Positions 15,650 to 24,145 of a stretch of DNA of 64,000 nt are shown here, in pieces; the first letter of the stretch is position 1, and every line of letters starts with the position of its first letter. Made by a program: the position numbers and the translations under genes. The notes beneath the pieces are model-generated. The model was given only the letters and a program-made list of their open reading frames with translations, was not told where the DNA came from and searched no databases. Origin of the DNA: Micromonospora thermarum (GTDB taxonomy: Bacteria; Actinomycetota; Actinomycetes; Mycobacteriales; Micromonosporaceae); NCBI RefSeq assembly GCF_012034245.1, contig NZ_JAATEO010000015.1, forward strand, positions 62,001 to 126,000, in the 5' to 3' direction.

Positions 15650-17509
15650 ATGTGCGGCATCGTCGGCTGGGTGGACTTCGGGCGTGACCTGACGGGGGAG
15701 CGCGCGACACTGCGGGCGATGACGGACACCCTGACCAACCGCGGGGTGGACGACTCCGGGGTCTGGATCCGGGGGCACGCCGCCCTCGGGCACACCCGTA
15801 CCGCCATCATCGACGTGGCCGGCGGCGCGCAGCCGCTGACCGTCGAGCAGGACGGCCGCGAGGTCGCGACGATCGTCTACAACGGCGAGGTCTACAACTT
15901 CAAGCAGCTGCGGACGGAGCTGCGGGCGCGGGGGCACGAGTTCCGTACGCGCAGCGACACCGAGGTGATCCTGCGGGCGTACCTGGAGTGGGGCGTGGAG
16001 TGCGCGGCCCGGCTGGAGGGGATCTTCGCGTTCGCCATCTGGGACCTGCGCCGCCAGGAGCTGGTGCTGGTCCGCGACCGGCTCGGCGTGAAGCCGCTCT
16101 TCTACGCCCGCCGCCCGGAGGGCATCCTGTTCGGCTCGGAGCCGAAGGCCTTGCTGGCCAACCCGCTCGTCCGGCCGGTGGTGGGGCTCGACAACCTCCA
16201 GGAGCTGTTCGCCACCGCCAAGCGGCCCGGCATGTCGGTCTTCCGTGACCTGCGGGCGGTGCTGCCCGGCACCACGCTGACGATCAGCCGGGCCGGGATG
16301 GCGCAGCGGCGGTACTGGGCCCTGGAGGCCCGGCCGCACACCGACGACCTGGACGGCACGGTCGGGCACATCCGGGAGTTGCTGCACGACATCGTGCTGC
16401 GGGAGCTGGAGTCGGAGGTGCCGCTGTGCACCGCGCTCTCCGGCGGGGTCGACTCCAGCGCCGTCTCGGCGATCGCCGCGTACTGGCGCTGGAAGCTCGA
16501 CGGCGAGCGGATCCGCACCTTCGTCACCACGTTCGACGACTACGCCACGTCCTTCCAGCCCGACGACGTCCGTTTCGCTCCGGACGAGGTGTTCGCCGAC
16601 GAGGTCGCCCGGCATCTCAAGTCCGAGCACGTCCGCATCCAGCTCAACACCCGCGACCTGATGGACCGGGCCGCCCGCGACGCCGTCCTGTGGGCGCAGG
16701 ACATGCCGACCACGCTCGGGGACATGGACACGTCGAACTACCTGACCGCGCGCCGGATCAAGGAGCACTCGACGGTCGCGCTGAGCGGCGAGGTCGCCGA
16801 CGAGATCTTCGGCGGCTACAGCTGGATGTACGACCAGCAGCTCCTCGCCGCGGACATGTTCCCCTGGGTGGCCAAGGAGTACCTCATGCCCGGGTCGCCG
16901 CGCGGTCAGGGCCGCGGCCTGTTCGACCCGGGTTTCATGGCCAAGCTGGACCTGGGCACGTACTACCGGGACCAGTACCGGACGGCCCTCACGGCGGCGC
17001 CGTACACCGGGGACGAGGACGACACCGAGCGGCTCATGCGGGGCATCACCCACGTCACCCTCACCTGGTGGCTGCCCATGCTGCTCGACCGCGACGACCG
17101 ACTCGCCATGGCCAACGCGCTCGAACTGCGGGTCCCCTACGGCGACCACCGCCTCGTCGAGTACCTCTACAACACCCCGTGGCGGCTCAAGACCTTCGAC
17201 GGCCGCGAGAAGAGCCTGCTCCGCGCGGCCGCCCGCGACCTGGTGCCCCACTCGGTGCTCGACCGCGCCAAGAGCCCGTGGCCGGTCACCCAGGATCCGG
17301 CGTACGCCGAGATGCTCCGCGGCGAACTGTCGGCGCTGGTGAACGACCCGTCCTCGCCGTCGCTGCCGCTGCTCGACCTCCCCGCGGTCCGGGCCACCCT
17401 GGACCGGCCCTCGGAGATCGCCCACCAGTGGGTGAGCCGGATGAACATCGAGATGGTGCTGCAGTTCGACGCGTGGCTGCGGCGGTACGACGTGCAGCTC
17501 GCGATCTGA
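15650..17509 (+). CDS. Asparagine-synthetase-like glutamine amidotransferase
   Basis: This 619-aa AsnB-family enzyme uses glutamine and ATP to form an amide. The N-terminal class II glutaminase is intact: starting at ATG 15650 gives MCGIVGW with Cys2 as nucleophile, so the upstream in-frame GTG 15641 and ATG 15644 are rejected. The ATP-pyrophosphatase loop SGGVDSS lies near residue 264. Although it could make asparagine, its place in a polyketide cluster beside tailoring genes suggests amidation of a polyketide carboxylate, as proposed for the AsnB-like enzymes of lysolipin and xantholipin, or of a starter as with OxyD. A SARP-like site lies upstream. Confidence 0.9.
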   Translation: MCGIVGWVDFGRDLTGERATLRAMTDTLTNRGVDDSGVWIRGHAALGHTRTAIIDVAGGAQPLTVEQDGREVATIVYNGEVYNFKQLRTELRARGHEFRTRSDTEVILRAYLEWGVECAARLEGIFAFAIWDLRRQELVLVRDRLGVKPLFYARRPEGILFGSEPKALLANPLVRPVVGLDNLQELFATAKRPGMSVFRDLRAVLPGTTLTISRAGMAQRRYWALEARPHTDDLDGTVGHIRELLHDIVLRELESEVPLCTALSGGVDSSAVSAIAAYWRWKLDGERIRTFVTTFDDYATSFQPDDVRFAPDEVFADEVARHLKSEHVRIQLNTRDLMDRAARDAVLWAQDMPTTLGDMDTSNYLTARRIKEHSTVALSGEVADEIFGGYSWMYDQQLLAADMFPWVAKEYLMPGSPRGQGRGLFDPGFMAKLDLGTYYRDQYRTALTAAPYTGDEDDTERLMRGITHVTLTWWLPMLLDRDDRLAMANALELRVPYGDHRLVEYLYNTPWRLKTFDGREKSLLRAAARDLVPHSVLDRAKSPWPVTQDPAYAEMLRGELSALVNDPSSPSLPLLDLPAVRATLDRPSEIAHQWVSRMNIEMVLQFDAWLRRYDVQLAI

Positions 17510-17525
17510 CCCCGAGGGAGTTTCC

Positions 17526-18122
17526 ATGGACTTTCCCGACGTGCTGCGCCGCCGCCAGATGGTGCGCAGCTACACCGACCAGCCCGTCGCCGACGACGCA
17601 CTCGACCGGATCGTGGGCGCGGTGCGGCGGGCGCCGAGCGCCGGCTTCAGCCAGGGGTACCGCCTGGTCGTCGTCACCGACCCGGGGCTGCGGCAGAAGG
17701 CCGCCGACATCGCCGAGGCCCGCTACGTGGAGCTGGGCTTCCCCCGCTGGATCGCGTCCGCGCCGGTGCACATCTACGTCGCCACCCGCGAGGCGTCCTA
17801 CCACGAGCGGTACGGCGGCGAGGACGTCCGCCCCGGCTGGTCGGAGATCCCCTGGCCGGTGCCGTTCTGGTGGTTCGACTGCGGCGCGCTGTTCATGCTG
17901 CTCCAGCTCGCCGCCATCAACGAGGGCCTCGGCACCGGGTTCGTCAGCTCCGTCTACACCGACGAGCTGAGCGCGCTCGCCGACGTGGTCGACCTGCCGG
18001 CGGACGTGTCGCTGACCGGCATCATCACGATCGGCCACGAGGACCGCAGCAAGCGGATGCCGGTGCCGCCGAACGCGGCGCGCCGCAAGCCGCTCGACGA
18101 CGTCGTGCAGTGGCGCCGGTGA
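17526..18122 (+). CDS. Nitroreductase-family FMN oxidoreductase
   Basis: This 198-aa protein has the classical nitroreductase start RRRQMVRSYTDQPV, the FMN segment RRAPSAGFSQG, and a C-terminal GIITIGHED. Such enzymes reduce nitro groups, quinones or enones, or dehydrogenate. It follows the amidotransferase by 16 nt with GAGGGAG before the ATG, so the two are cotranscribed. The substrate is unknown; a flavin-reducing role for the halogenase is possible but unsupported. Confidence 0.88.
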   Translation: MDFPDVLRRRQMVRSYTDQPVADDALDRIVGAVRRAPSAGFSQGYRLVVVTDPGLRQKAADIAEARYVELGFPRWIASAPVHIYVATREASYHERYGGEDVRPGWSEIPWPVPFWWFDCGALFMLLQLAAINEGLGTGFVSSVYTDELSALADVVDLPADVSLTGIITIGHEDRSKRMPVPPNAARRKPLDDVVQWRR

Positions 18123-18150
18123 CCGCGCGTACGGGAAGGCGGGAGGGCCG

Positions 18151-19509
18151 ATGAGCCAGCGCGTCCTCGTTCTCGGTGGCGGCATCGCCGGCACGGCCGC
18201 CGCGATCGCGCTCGCCCGGCGCGGGCACCCGGTGACGGTGGTGGAACGCGACCCGCCGCCGGCGGACCCCACCGCGGACCCGTTCCTGCACTGGCCCCGG
18301 CGCGGCGTGCCGCAGTTCCGGCTGCCGCACGGCTTCTCCGCCCGCGCCCGCAACCTGCTGCTGCGGCACGCCCCCGACGTCCTGGCCCGGCTGCGGGCCA
18401 ACGGCGTCGAGGAGATGAACCTGTTCAAGCGGCTCATCCCGGAGGACCAGTGGGTGGCCGCCGACGACACGTTCACCAACGTGTGGGCGCGGCGGGCCGT
18501 CTTCGAGCTGGCGTTGCGGCTCACCGCCGAGGAGGAGCCGGGCGTCGAGTTCCGCTGCCCGGCGGTGGTGAACGGCCTGCGCTTCGACTGGACGAGCGCC
18601 GGGCCCCGGGTCGCCTCGGTGCGGCTGGCCGACGGCGACGTGCTCACCGCCGACGTCGTGCTGGACTGCCTCGGCCAGCGGTCCCCGATGTCCCGCTGGC
18701 TGGCGGCCGAGGGGATCCGGGTGCCGACCGAGGTGCAGGACTGCGAGACCGTCTACTACAGCCGCTACTTCCGCTTCACCGACACCTGCGAGCTGCCCCG
18801 GACCTCGGTGGCCACCCTGCGGGGCGAGTTCGCCGACGGGTGGTTCATCGGCTTCCCGGGCGACCACGACACGTACGCCTTCTCCTTCGAGTGTCACCCC
18901 GACAACCGCAACGCCCGCGCGCTGCGGCACACCTCGATCTGGGAGGCGGTGGCCCGGGGGATCCCGGCGCTGGCGCCCTGGGTGGACCCGGCCAACGGCA
19001 CCCCGCTCGAAGGTGTGCAGGTCATGGCGGGCAACCGCAGCCTGCGCCGGCGGTACGTGATCGACGGTCAGCCCGTCGTCCTGGGCCTGCTCTCGGCCGG
19101 CGACTCGCTCTGCGCGAGCAACCCCGCGTACGGCTGGGGCTCGGCGATGGCGTTGACGTACGCGTTCGCCGCCGGCGAGGCGGTGGACGTCGGCGGCGGC
19201 GACCCGGTGGCGACGGCCCTGGCGTACGACGCGGCGACGGCCCGCGAGGCCGACGCCGTCTACCGGGAGTCGGCGTCGATGGACCGGGCCCGCATCTACC
19301 GGATCACCGGCCAGCCGGTGCCGGACGAGGACAAGGCGGAGATGGCCCGCCAGGACCTGATCTCGGCGGCCCTCTCCGGCGGTGTGCTGCACGACCTGGA
19401 ACTGGGCCGCGCCTTCAACCGACGCGTCAACCTGGTCGGCCCGGCCGACGCGGTCCTGGACGGCACCGACCTGGTCCGCCACGCCGAACGCCTCCGCACC
19501 CCCGCCTGA
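18151..19509 (+). CDS. FAD-dependent oxidoreductase/monooxygenase
   Basis: This 452-aa flavoprotein has VLVLGGGIAGTAAAIALARR at the N-terminus and VVERD ending the second strand, the group of halogenase- and GGR-like FAD enzymes. The GD region is atypical: LLSAGDSLCASNPAYGWG rather than GDAAH. It lies 28 nt after the nitroreductase and ends the operon at a strong hairpin. Oxidation of the polyketide is inferred. Confidence 0.85.
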   Translation: MSQRVLVLGGGIAGTAAAIALARRGHPVTVVERDPPPADPTADPFLHWPRRGVPQFRLPHGFSARARNLLLRHAPDVLARLRANGVEEMNLFKRLIPEDQWVAADDTFTNVWARRAVFELALRLTAEEEPGVEFRCPAVVNGLRFDWTSAGPRVASVRLADGDVLTADVVLDCLGQRSPMSRWLAAEGIRVPTEVQDCETVYYSRYFRFTDTCELPRTSVATLRGEFADGWFIGFPGDHDTYAFSFECHPDNRNARALRHTSIWEAVARGIPALAPWVDPANGTPLEGVQVMAGNRSLRRRYVIDGQPVVLGLLSAGDSLCASNPAYGWGSAMALTYAFAAGEAVDVGGGDPVATALAYDAATAREADAVYRESASMDRARIYRITGQPVPDEDKAEMARQDLISAALSGGVLHDLELGRAFNRRVNLVGPADAVLDGTDLVRHAERLRTPA

Positions 19510-19526
19510 CTCCCCCGGACGTGGAG

Positions 19527-19559
19527 CGGCCCCCGAGCGCCCGTGGGCGCCGGGGGCCG
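19527..19559. terminator. Hairpin terminator between convergent genes
   Basis: CGGCCCCCG (19527-19535) pairs with CGGGGGCCG (19551-19559), and an inner GCGCCC/GGGCGC adds a second stem block around a short loop. It serves the convergent FAD-oxidoreductase and SDR genes. Confidence 0.75.
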
Positions 19560-19572
19560 TGTTCGTGGGCCG

Positions 19573-20355
19573 TCAGTTGGGGCGTTGGTAGCGGGACGGG
19601 GGTGCCATGCCGGCGTCGATGGGCAGGTCGACCCCGGTGACGCTGCGGATCCGGCCCGAGGCGAACAGGACCACCAGCGCGGCGATCTCCTCCGGCTCGA
19701 TCATCTCGCCGGTGGCCAGGCCAGCCATCTTCGGCACCATCGCCAGGAACTCGTCCGGCGTCATCCCGGCCTTCTCGGCGATGTGCGGGTTCGTCCACAG
19801 CCGGGTCTTCACCGGACCGGGGGAGATGGTGTTGACCCGTACGCCCTGGGCGGCGAACTCCGCCGACAGCGCCTTGCCGATGTTGGCGACGGCGGCCTTG
19901 GCGGCCGAGTAGTGCGCGAGCCGCGGGTCGGCCATCGTGCCGTTCATCGAGCCGATGTTGACGATCGTGCCCTTGCGCTCGACGAGGCTCGGCAGCGCCG
20001 CCCGGGTCGCCCGGATCGTCGTCATGACGTTCAGCTCGAATGTCTGCCGCCACACGTCGTCGGTGATGTCCCGGAAGCCGGGGGCGAGCATGACGCCGCC
20101 GCCGACGTTGTTGACCAGGATGTCGATGCCGCCGAACTCGGTGAGCGCCCGCTCCACCAGCAGCTGCGGCCCCTCCTCGGTGACCAGGTCCACGGTGAGG
20201 GTGTGCGGGGTGGCCTCCTTCAGCTCGGGGCTGACGGTCCGCGCGCCGCCGTAGACGTCGGCGCCCGCGGCGGCGAGCGCCCGCACCACGGCGAGCCCGA
20301 TACCGGCGCCGGCCCCGGTGACCACCGCCTTCTTGCCGGACAGGTCGATCTGCAT
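19573..20355 (-). CDS. Short-chain dehydrogenase/reductase
   Basis: This 260-aa classical SDR carries the NAD(P) motif TGAGAGIG near residues 13-20, NNVGGG near 85, a catalytic serine block NIGSMNG and YSAAK. It is the last gene of a minus-strand run with another SDR, the P450 and the TenA-like gene. It is probably a ketoreductase or alcohol dehydrogenase in tailoring. Confidence 0.88.
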   Translation of the reverse strand: MQIDLSGKKAVVTGAGAGIGLAVVRALAAAGADVYGGARTVSPELKEATPHTLTVDLVTEEGPQLLVERALTEFGGIDILVNNVGGGVMLAPGFRDITDDVWRQTFELNVMTTIRATRAALPSLVERKGTIVNIGSMNGTMADPRLAHYSAAKAAVANIGKALSAEFAAQGVRVNTISPGPVKTRLWTNPHIAEKAGMTPDEFLAMVPKMAGLATGEMIEPEEIAALVVLFASGRIRSVTGVDLPIDAGMAPPSRYQRPN

Positions 20356-20406
20356 GCTCGGTCTCCTGTTGGTCGAAGGGTGCTGCTTGTCGACGCCGTC
20401 CCGCGG

Positions 20407-21084
20407 CTACTGCGGGACGCGTCGCTCGGTGAGGAACTGTCCGGTCGGCCCGCTGGCGGGCAGGGTGGCCACGTCCGCGATGAACCGGGCCGGCACCTCC
20501 GGCGGCGTCGTCATCTGCGGCATCATCCGGGTCCGGACCCGCCCGGGGTTGACGGCGTTGACCAGTACGCCGGTGCCGGCGGTCTGCCCGGCGACCAGCG
20601 CGGTGAGCCCGTTCAGCCCGCTCTTGGACAGCGAGTAGCCGGGCGCGCCGGGAAAGAGGGCGCCGCCGAACTCCGCCGTGGTGCCGCTGGAGACCACCAC
20701 CACCCGGCCCCAGCCCCGCTCCACCATGCCCGGCACGAACGTCTGGAGCACCCGCCAGGTGCCCAGCAGGTTGACCCGCAGCGTCTCCTCGACCAGGTCG
20801 AGCGGGGCGGTGAGCGGGCCGGTGCCAGCGTCGAGCAGCACGCCGGCGTTGCAGACCAGGATGTCGACCGGCCCGACGTCGGCCGCGGCCTTACCGACGC
20901 TGTCCGGGTCGGTCACGTCGAGCTGCTGCCCGCGTACGCCGGGGCCGAGCTCGGCCGCCGTCCCGGCGGCGGCCGCGGCGTCGCGGGCGGTCACCGTGAG
21001 CGCCAGCCCGCGGGCGTGCAGCTCGGCGGCGACCGCCCGGCCGATGCCCCGGTTGGCGCCGGTGACCAGAGCGTGGCGGTTCAC
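20407..21084 (-). CDS. Short-chain dehydrogenase/reductase
   Basis: This 225-aa SDR has TGANRGIG near residues 8-15, CNAGVL, VVVSSGT and YSLSK. It is a little shorter than usual at the C-terminus. Its start overlaps the P450 stop by 4 nt (ATGA), which makes coupled translation likely. A reductase step on the product of the P450 is plausible. Confidence 0.87.
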   Translation of the reverse strand: MNRHALVTGANRGIGRAVAAELHARGLALTVTARDAAAAAGTAAELGPGVRGQQLDVTDPDSVGKAAADVGPVDILVCNAGVLLDAGTGPLTAPLDLVEETLRVNLLGTWRVLQTFVPGMVERGWGRVVVVSSGTTAEFGGALFPGAPGYSLSKSGLNGLTALVAGQTAGTGVLVNAVNPGRVRTRMMPQMTTPPEVPARFIADVATLPASGPTGQFLTERRVPQ

Positions 21085-22283
21085 CAGGTCACCGGGACCT
21101 CGCTGAAGCCCTCCATGAAGCCGCCGAGGGCGCGGGGGAGTTGGGCGGCCGGCACGGCCAGCCGGATGTCCGGGAACCGGCGCAGCAGCGTCTCCGTGGC
21201 GACCTGGAGCTCCATCCGGGCCAGCGCGGCACCTACGCAGTAGTGGATGCCCGCGCCGAAGGTCATGTGGTGGTTCTCCGGGCGGCGGATGTCCAGGTTG
21301 AACGGGTCGGTGAAGACCTCCTCGTCCATGTTCGCCGACTCCTCGGAGAGCAGCACGCTGGAGCCCTTCTTGAGGATCGTGCCGTCGGACAGCTCGATGT
21401 CCTCCAACGCGTACCGCAGCGTGCCGATCGAGGAGCCCATGATCTGCGTACGCAGCAGCTCCTCCACCGCCGACGGCACCAGCGAGTAGTCGGCCCGGAT
21501 CTCCTTGACCAGGTCCTGCCGGTGCAGCAGCACCGCGGTGCCGGTGCCGATCTGGCTCGCCGTGGTCACGTAGCCGGCGATGAGCAGGCTCCGCGTCCAG
21601 TGGTGCAGCTCGTACTCGGACAGCCGGTTGTCGTCCTCATCACGGACCTTGATCAGGCTGGTGATGAGGTCGTCCTCGCCGGGGTTGGCCCGCTTGTACT
21701 CGATCAGCTCGACCAGGTACTGCCACAGCTCGCTGCGGCACCGCTCCACCTCGTCCGGCGGCAGCTTGGTGACGGACAGGAAGCCGTCGACCAGCGACCG
21801 GAACCGGTTGCGGTCCTCCGGCGGGATGCCGAGCAGCTTGCAGATCACCAGGATCGGCAGCGGGAAGGCGAGCGCCTCGTTGAGGTCGGTCGGCTTCGGG
21901 CCGGCGGCCATCGCGTCCAGCAGCTCGTCGGTGACCTGCTGGGCGTACGGGCGGAGCAGCTCGATCCGGCGGGCGGTGAACGCCCGGGTGACCAGACCGC
22001 GCATCCGGGTGTGGTGGGGCGGGTCGCCGTCGATCTTCGGGTCGACGAACAGCTCGTTGTCGGCGGCGATGCGGGCTACGTCCGGGCGGGCGACGTTCTT
22101 GCTCAGCCGGGGGTCGGCGAAGAGGCTGCGGACGTCGGCGTAGCGGGTCACCATCACGGCGGTGTCGCCGCTGGGCAGGCGGACCTCGACGAGGGCCTGC
22201 TCCCGCAGGCCGCGCAGCGCCTCCGGGACCTCCATCGGCGGGGTCCACGGGAAGGGGTAGGGAACCGGGGCCTGGGCAGTCAT
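21081..22283 (-). CDS. Cytochrome P450
   Basis: This 400-aa soluble P450 shows the I-helix AGYVTTAS, the ExxR in VEELLRTQ, and the heme loop FGAGIHYCVGAALAR with its cysteine ligand. It would hydroxylate or oxidatively cyclise the aglycone; xanthone-forming clusters use several P450 and flavin enzymes for this. The start overlaps the TenA-like stop (ATGA). The 3Fe-4S ferredoxin at 7404 is the only candidate redox partner in the window. Confidence 0.93.
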   Translation of the reverse strand: MTAQAPVPYPFPWTPPMEVPEALRGLREQALVEVRLPSGDTAVMVTRYADVRSLFADPRLSKNVARPDVARIAADNELFVDPKIDGDPPHHTRMRGLVTRAFTARRIELLRPYAQQVTDELLDAMAAGPKPTDLNEALAFPLPILVICKLLGIPPEDRNRFRSLVDGFLSVTKLPPDEVERCRSELWQYLVELIEYKRANPGEDDLITSLIKVRDEDDNRLSEYELHHWTRSLLIAGYVTTASQIGTGTAVLLHRQDLVKEIRADYSLVPSAVEELLRTQIMGSSIGTLRYALEDIELSDGTILKKGSSVLLSEESANMDEEVFTDPFNLDIRRPENHHMTFGAGIHYCVGAALARMELQVATETLLRRFPDIRLAVPAAQLPRALGGFMEGFSEVPVTW

Positions 22284-22996
22284 CTCGTGCCCTCTCTCGT
22301 TGACTCCTCGAACGGCAGCCGCCGGTCCCCACCGTCTGAAAGGGACGCGGTGCAGGACTCGGCGAATGCCCATTCGTAACGGATGCTGATGGAGAACTGC
22401 TCGATGAGATCGGCCCGCTCCCGGGCCGTACCGTTCTTGCCGACGTCGTCGGCCATGTCCAGGAACGCCTGCACGGCGTACCGGTAGGACTCCCCGGGGT
22501 GGTAGGCCTCCACCCAGGGCCGGTAGCGCGAGTCGGTCACGGTGTCGCGCAGCAGCCGGTTGGAGACCTCGGCGTTGAACCACACCATCGGCAGCAGCGC
22601 GCCCACCCCGCCGGCGAAGGAGTCGGCCGTCGCGGCGGTGAGGAAGGCGGTGTGCGCCCGGGTGACCGGGTCGATCGGCGGGTCGCCGAGGGTCTCCGGC
22701 AGGCCGGTCGTCGCGGCCAGGGCGGCACTGTTGGCGCGCAGCCGGTCGCGCGCGTCGAGGGTTCCGGCCACCGACTGGCCGAGCAGCAGGGTGTGCGCGT
22801 CGGCGTCGGCCGCTGCCGCGCAGCGGGCCAGCGCCCGGGCGTACGTCGGGAGGAGGTACCCGGTGTCCTGCGCCAGGAAGTGGGCCAGCGCCGCCGGTGG
22901 CAGTGACCCGTCCCGGATCCCCGACCAGAAGGGGTGGTCCTGCACCTTGCGCAGCACCGGATCGCGGATCTCCCGCAGTTCGTCGTGCAGCGGCAT
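22280..22996 (-). CDS. TenA/THI-4/PqqC-family protein
   Basis: This 238-aa all-helical protein begins HDELREIRDPVLRKVQDHPF, with ALAHFLAQDTGYLLPTYARA following, the heme-oxygenase-like fold of TenA and PqqC. Members are thiaminases or metal- or cofactor-independent oxidases. Beside a P450 and SDRs, an oxidative or structural role in polyketide maturation is more likely than thiamine salvage; this is inference. It heads the four-gene minus-strand operon. Confidence 0.8.
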   Translation of the reverse strand: MPLHDELREIRDPVLRKVQDHPFWSGIRDGSLPPAALAHFLAQDTGYLLPTYARALARCAAAADADAHTLLLGQSVAGTLDARDRLRANSAALAATTGLPETLGDPPIDPVTRAHTAFLTAATADSFAGGVGALLPMVWFNAEVSNRLLRDTVTDSRYRPWVEAYHPGESYRYAVQAFLDMADDVGKNGTARERADLIEQFSISIRYEWAFAESCTASLSDGGDRRLPFEESTREGTR

Positions 22997-23173
22997 CGGC
23001 CGTCCTTAAGTCCAGGCGGGATGGTCGCGGCGGACGCTATCGGGGGTGGCTTGACCCCGGCTGGAGCAGACGCCGGCCCTGGTGGCGCCGTCCCGAGCCG
23101 GCGTCGAGCCCGGCGACGGAGAGTGACCCTCTGGCACGGCCGTGCCGGTCGACGACGTCGTGAGGGGTACGCC

Positions 23174-23926
23174 ATGGATCTCGGCCTGACGGACAAGCGG
23201 GTGCTGGTGACCGGGGCGACCCGGGGCATCGGCCGGGCCACCGCACGGGCCTTCGCCGACGAGGGCGCCCGGGTCGCCGTCACGTACCACACCTCCGAGG
23301 CGGCCGCCGAGCAGGTGGTGAAGGAACTGGGCGGGGAGGAGCGGGCGCTCGCGGTGCCGTACGACCTCGCCGACCCCGCCTCCGTACGGGCGGCCGTGCG
23401 CCGTGTCGAGGAGCGCTGGGGCGGGGTCGACGTCCTGGTGGCCAACGCCCAGACCTGGGTGTGGATCAATCCGGAGGACCTTCCGGCGTACGAGGACCTG
23501 CCGCTGGACGAGTGGCTGGGGCGGTTCCGGGAGAACGTCGAGGGCCACCTGTGGACGGTGCGGGAGGTGCTCCGCGGGATGCGCCGGCGCGGCTGGGGCC
23601 GCGTGGTCCTGCTCTCCTCGGTCACCGCCCTGCACGGCAACCCGGGGTCTGAGGTCTACGGGGCCGCCAAGGCGGCGCTGCACGGCTTCGTCCGGGGCCT
23701 GATGTGGACCCGGGACGGTGTGCTGGCGAACGTGGTCGCTCCCGGCGGGACGCTGACCGAGAGCCTCGACAACGTCGACCCGGAGCTGGTCGCGCAGGCC
23801 GCCCGGGACACCCCGAGCGGCCGCCTCAGCACGGCGGAGGACGTGGCCCGCCTGGTGGTCTTCCTCGGCTCGGCAGCCAACGGCAACGTCAACGGCGAGA
23901 TCGTCCGGACCGCCGGCGGGCGGTGA
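23174..23926 (+). CDS. Short-chain dehydrogenase/reductase
   Basis: This 250-aa SDR carries TGATRGIG near residues 13-20, ANAQTWVW in place of the usual NNAG, VVLLSSVTALHG and YGAAK. It is divergent from the TenA-like gene across 177 bp and stands alone. It is the fifth gene clockwise in a series of SDRs, but the altered NNAG motif suggests a distinct substrate. Confidence 0.87.
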   Translation: MDLGLTDKRVLVTGATRGIGRATARAFADEGARVAVTYHTSEAAAEQVVKELGGEERALAVPYDLADPASVRAAVRRVEERWGGVDVLVANAQTWVWINPEDLPAYEDLPLDEWLGRFRENVEGHLWTVREVLRGMRRRGWGRVVLLSSVTALHGNPGSEVYGAAKAALHGFVRGLMWTRDGVLANVVAPGGTLTESLDNVDPELVAQAARDTPSGRLSTAEDVARLVVFLGSAANGNVNGEIVRTAGGR

Positions 23927-24108
23927 CCGGCCCGATGGGCGGTGCCCGGCGCGGCGGCTGGCGACCGGCGGGCGGTGACCGACGCAGCGGACCGCGGGGC
24001 GGCGCGACGGGCCCGGCGGGACGGCCGGGCCCTGAGCCCGGCGGGACGACCGGGCGGCGGGTGGGACGGGACGGGCGGGTGACGGTGCCACACCGGCGGG
24101 ACGGCCGG
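23913..24108. repeat. Short GC-rich direct repeats
   Basis: A 17-bp unit CCGGCGGGCGGTGACCG occurs at 23913 and 23965. A 16-bp unit near CCGGCGGGACGGCCGG occurs at 24013, 24038 (one change) and 24093. They fill the 219-bp gap between the convergent SDR and SARP genes. They look like replication-slippage products and may fold into terminators. Confidence 0.6.
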
Positions 24109-24145
24109 TCGGTGGTGAGGCTGACTCCGGCACCCGTCCGCGAGC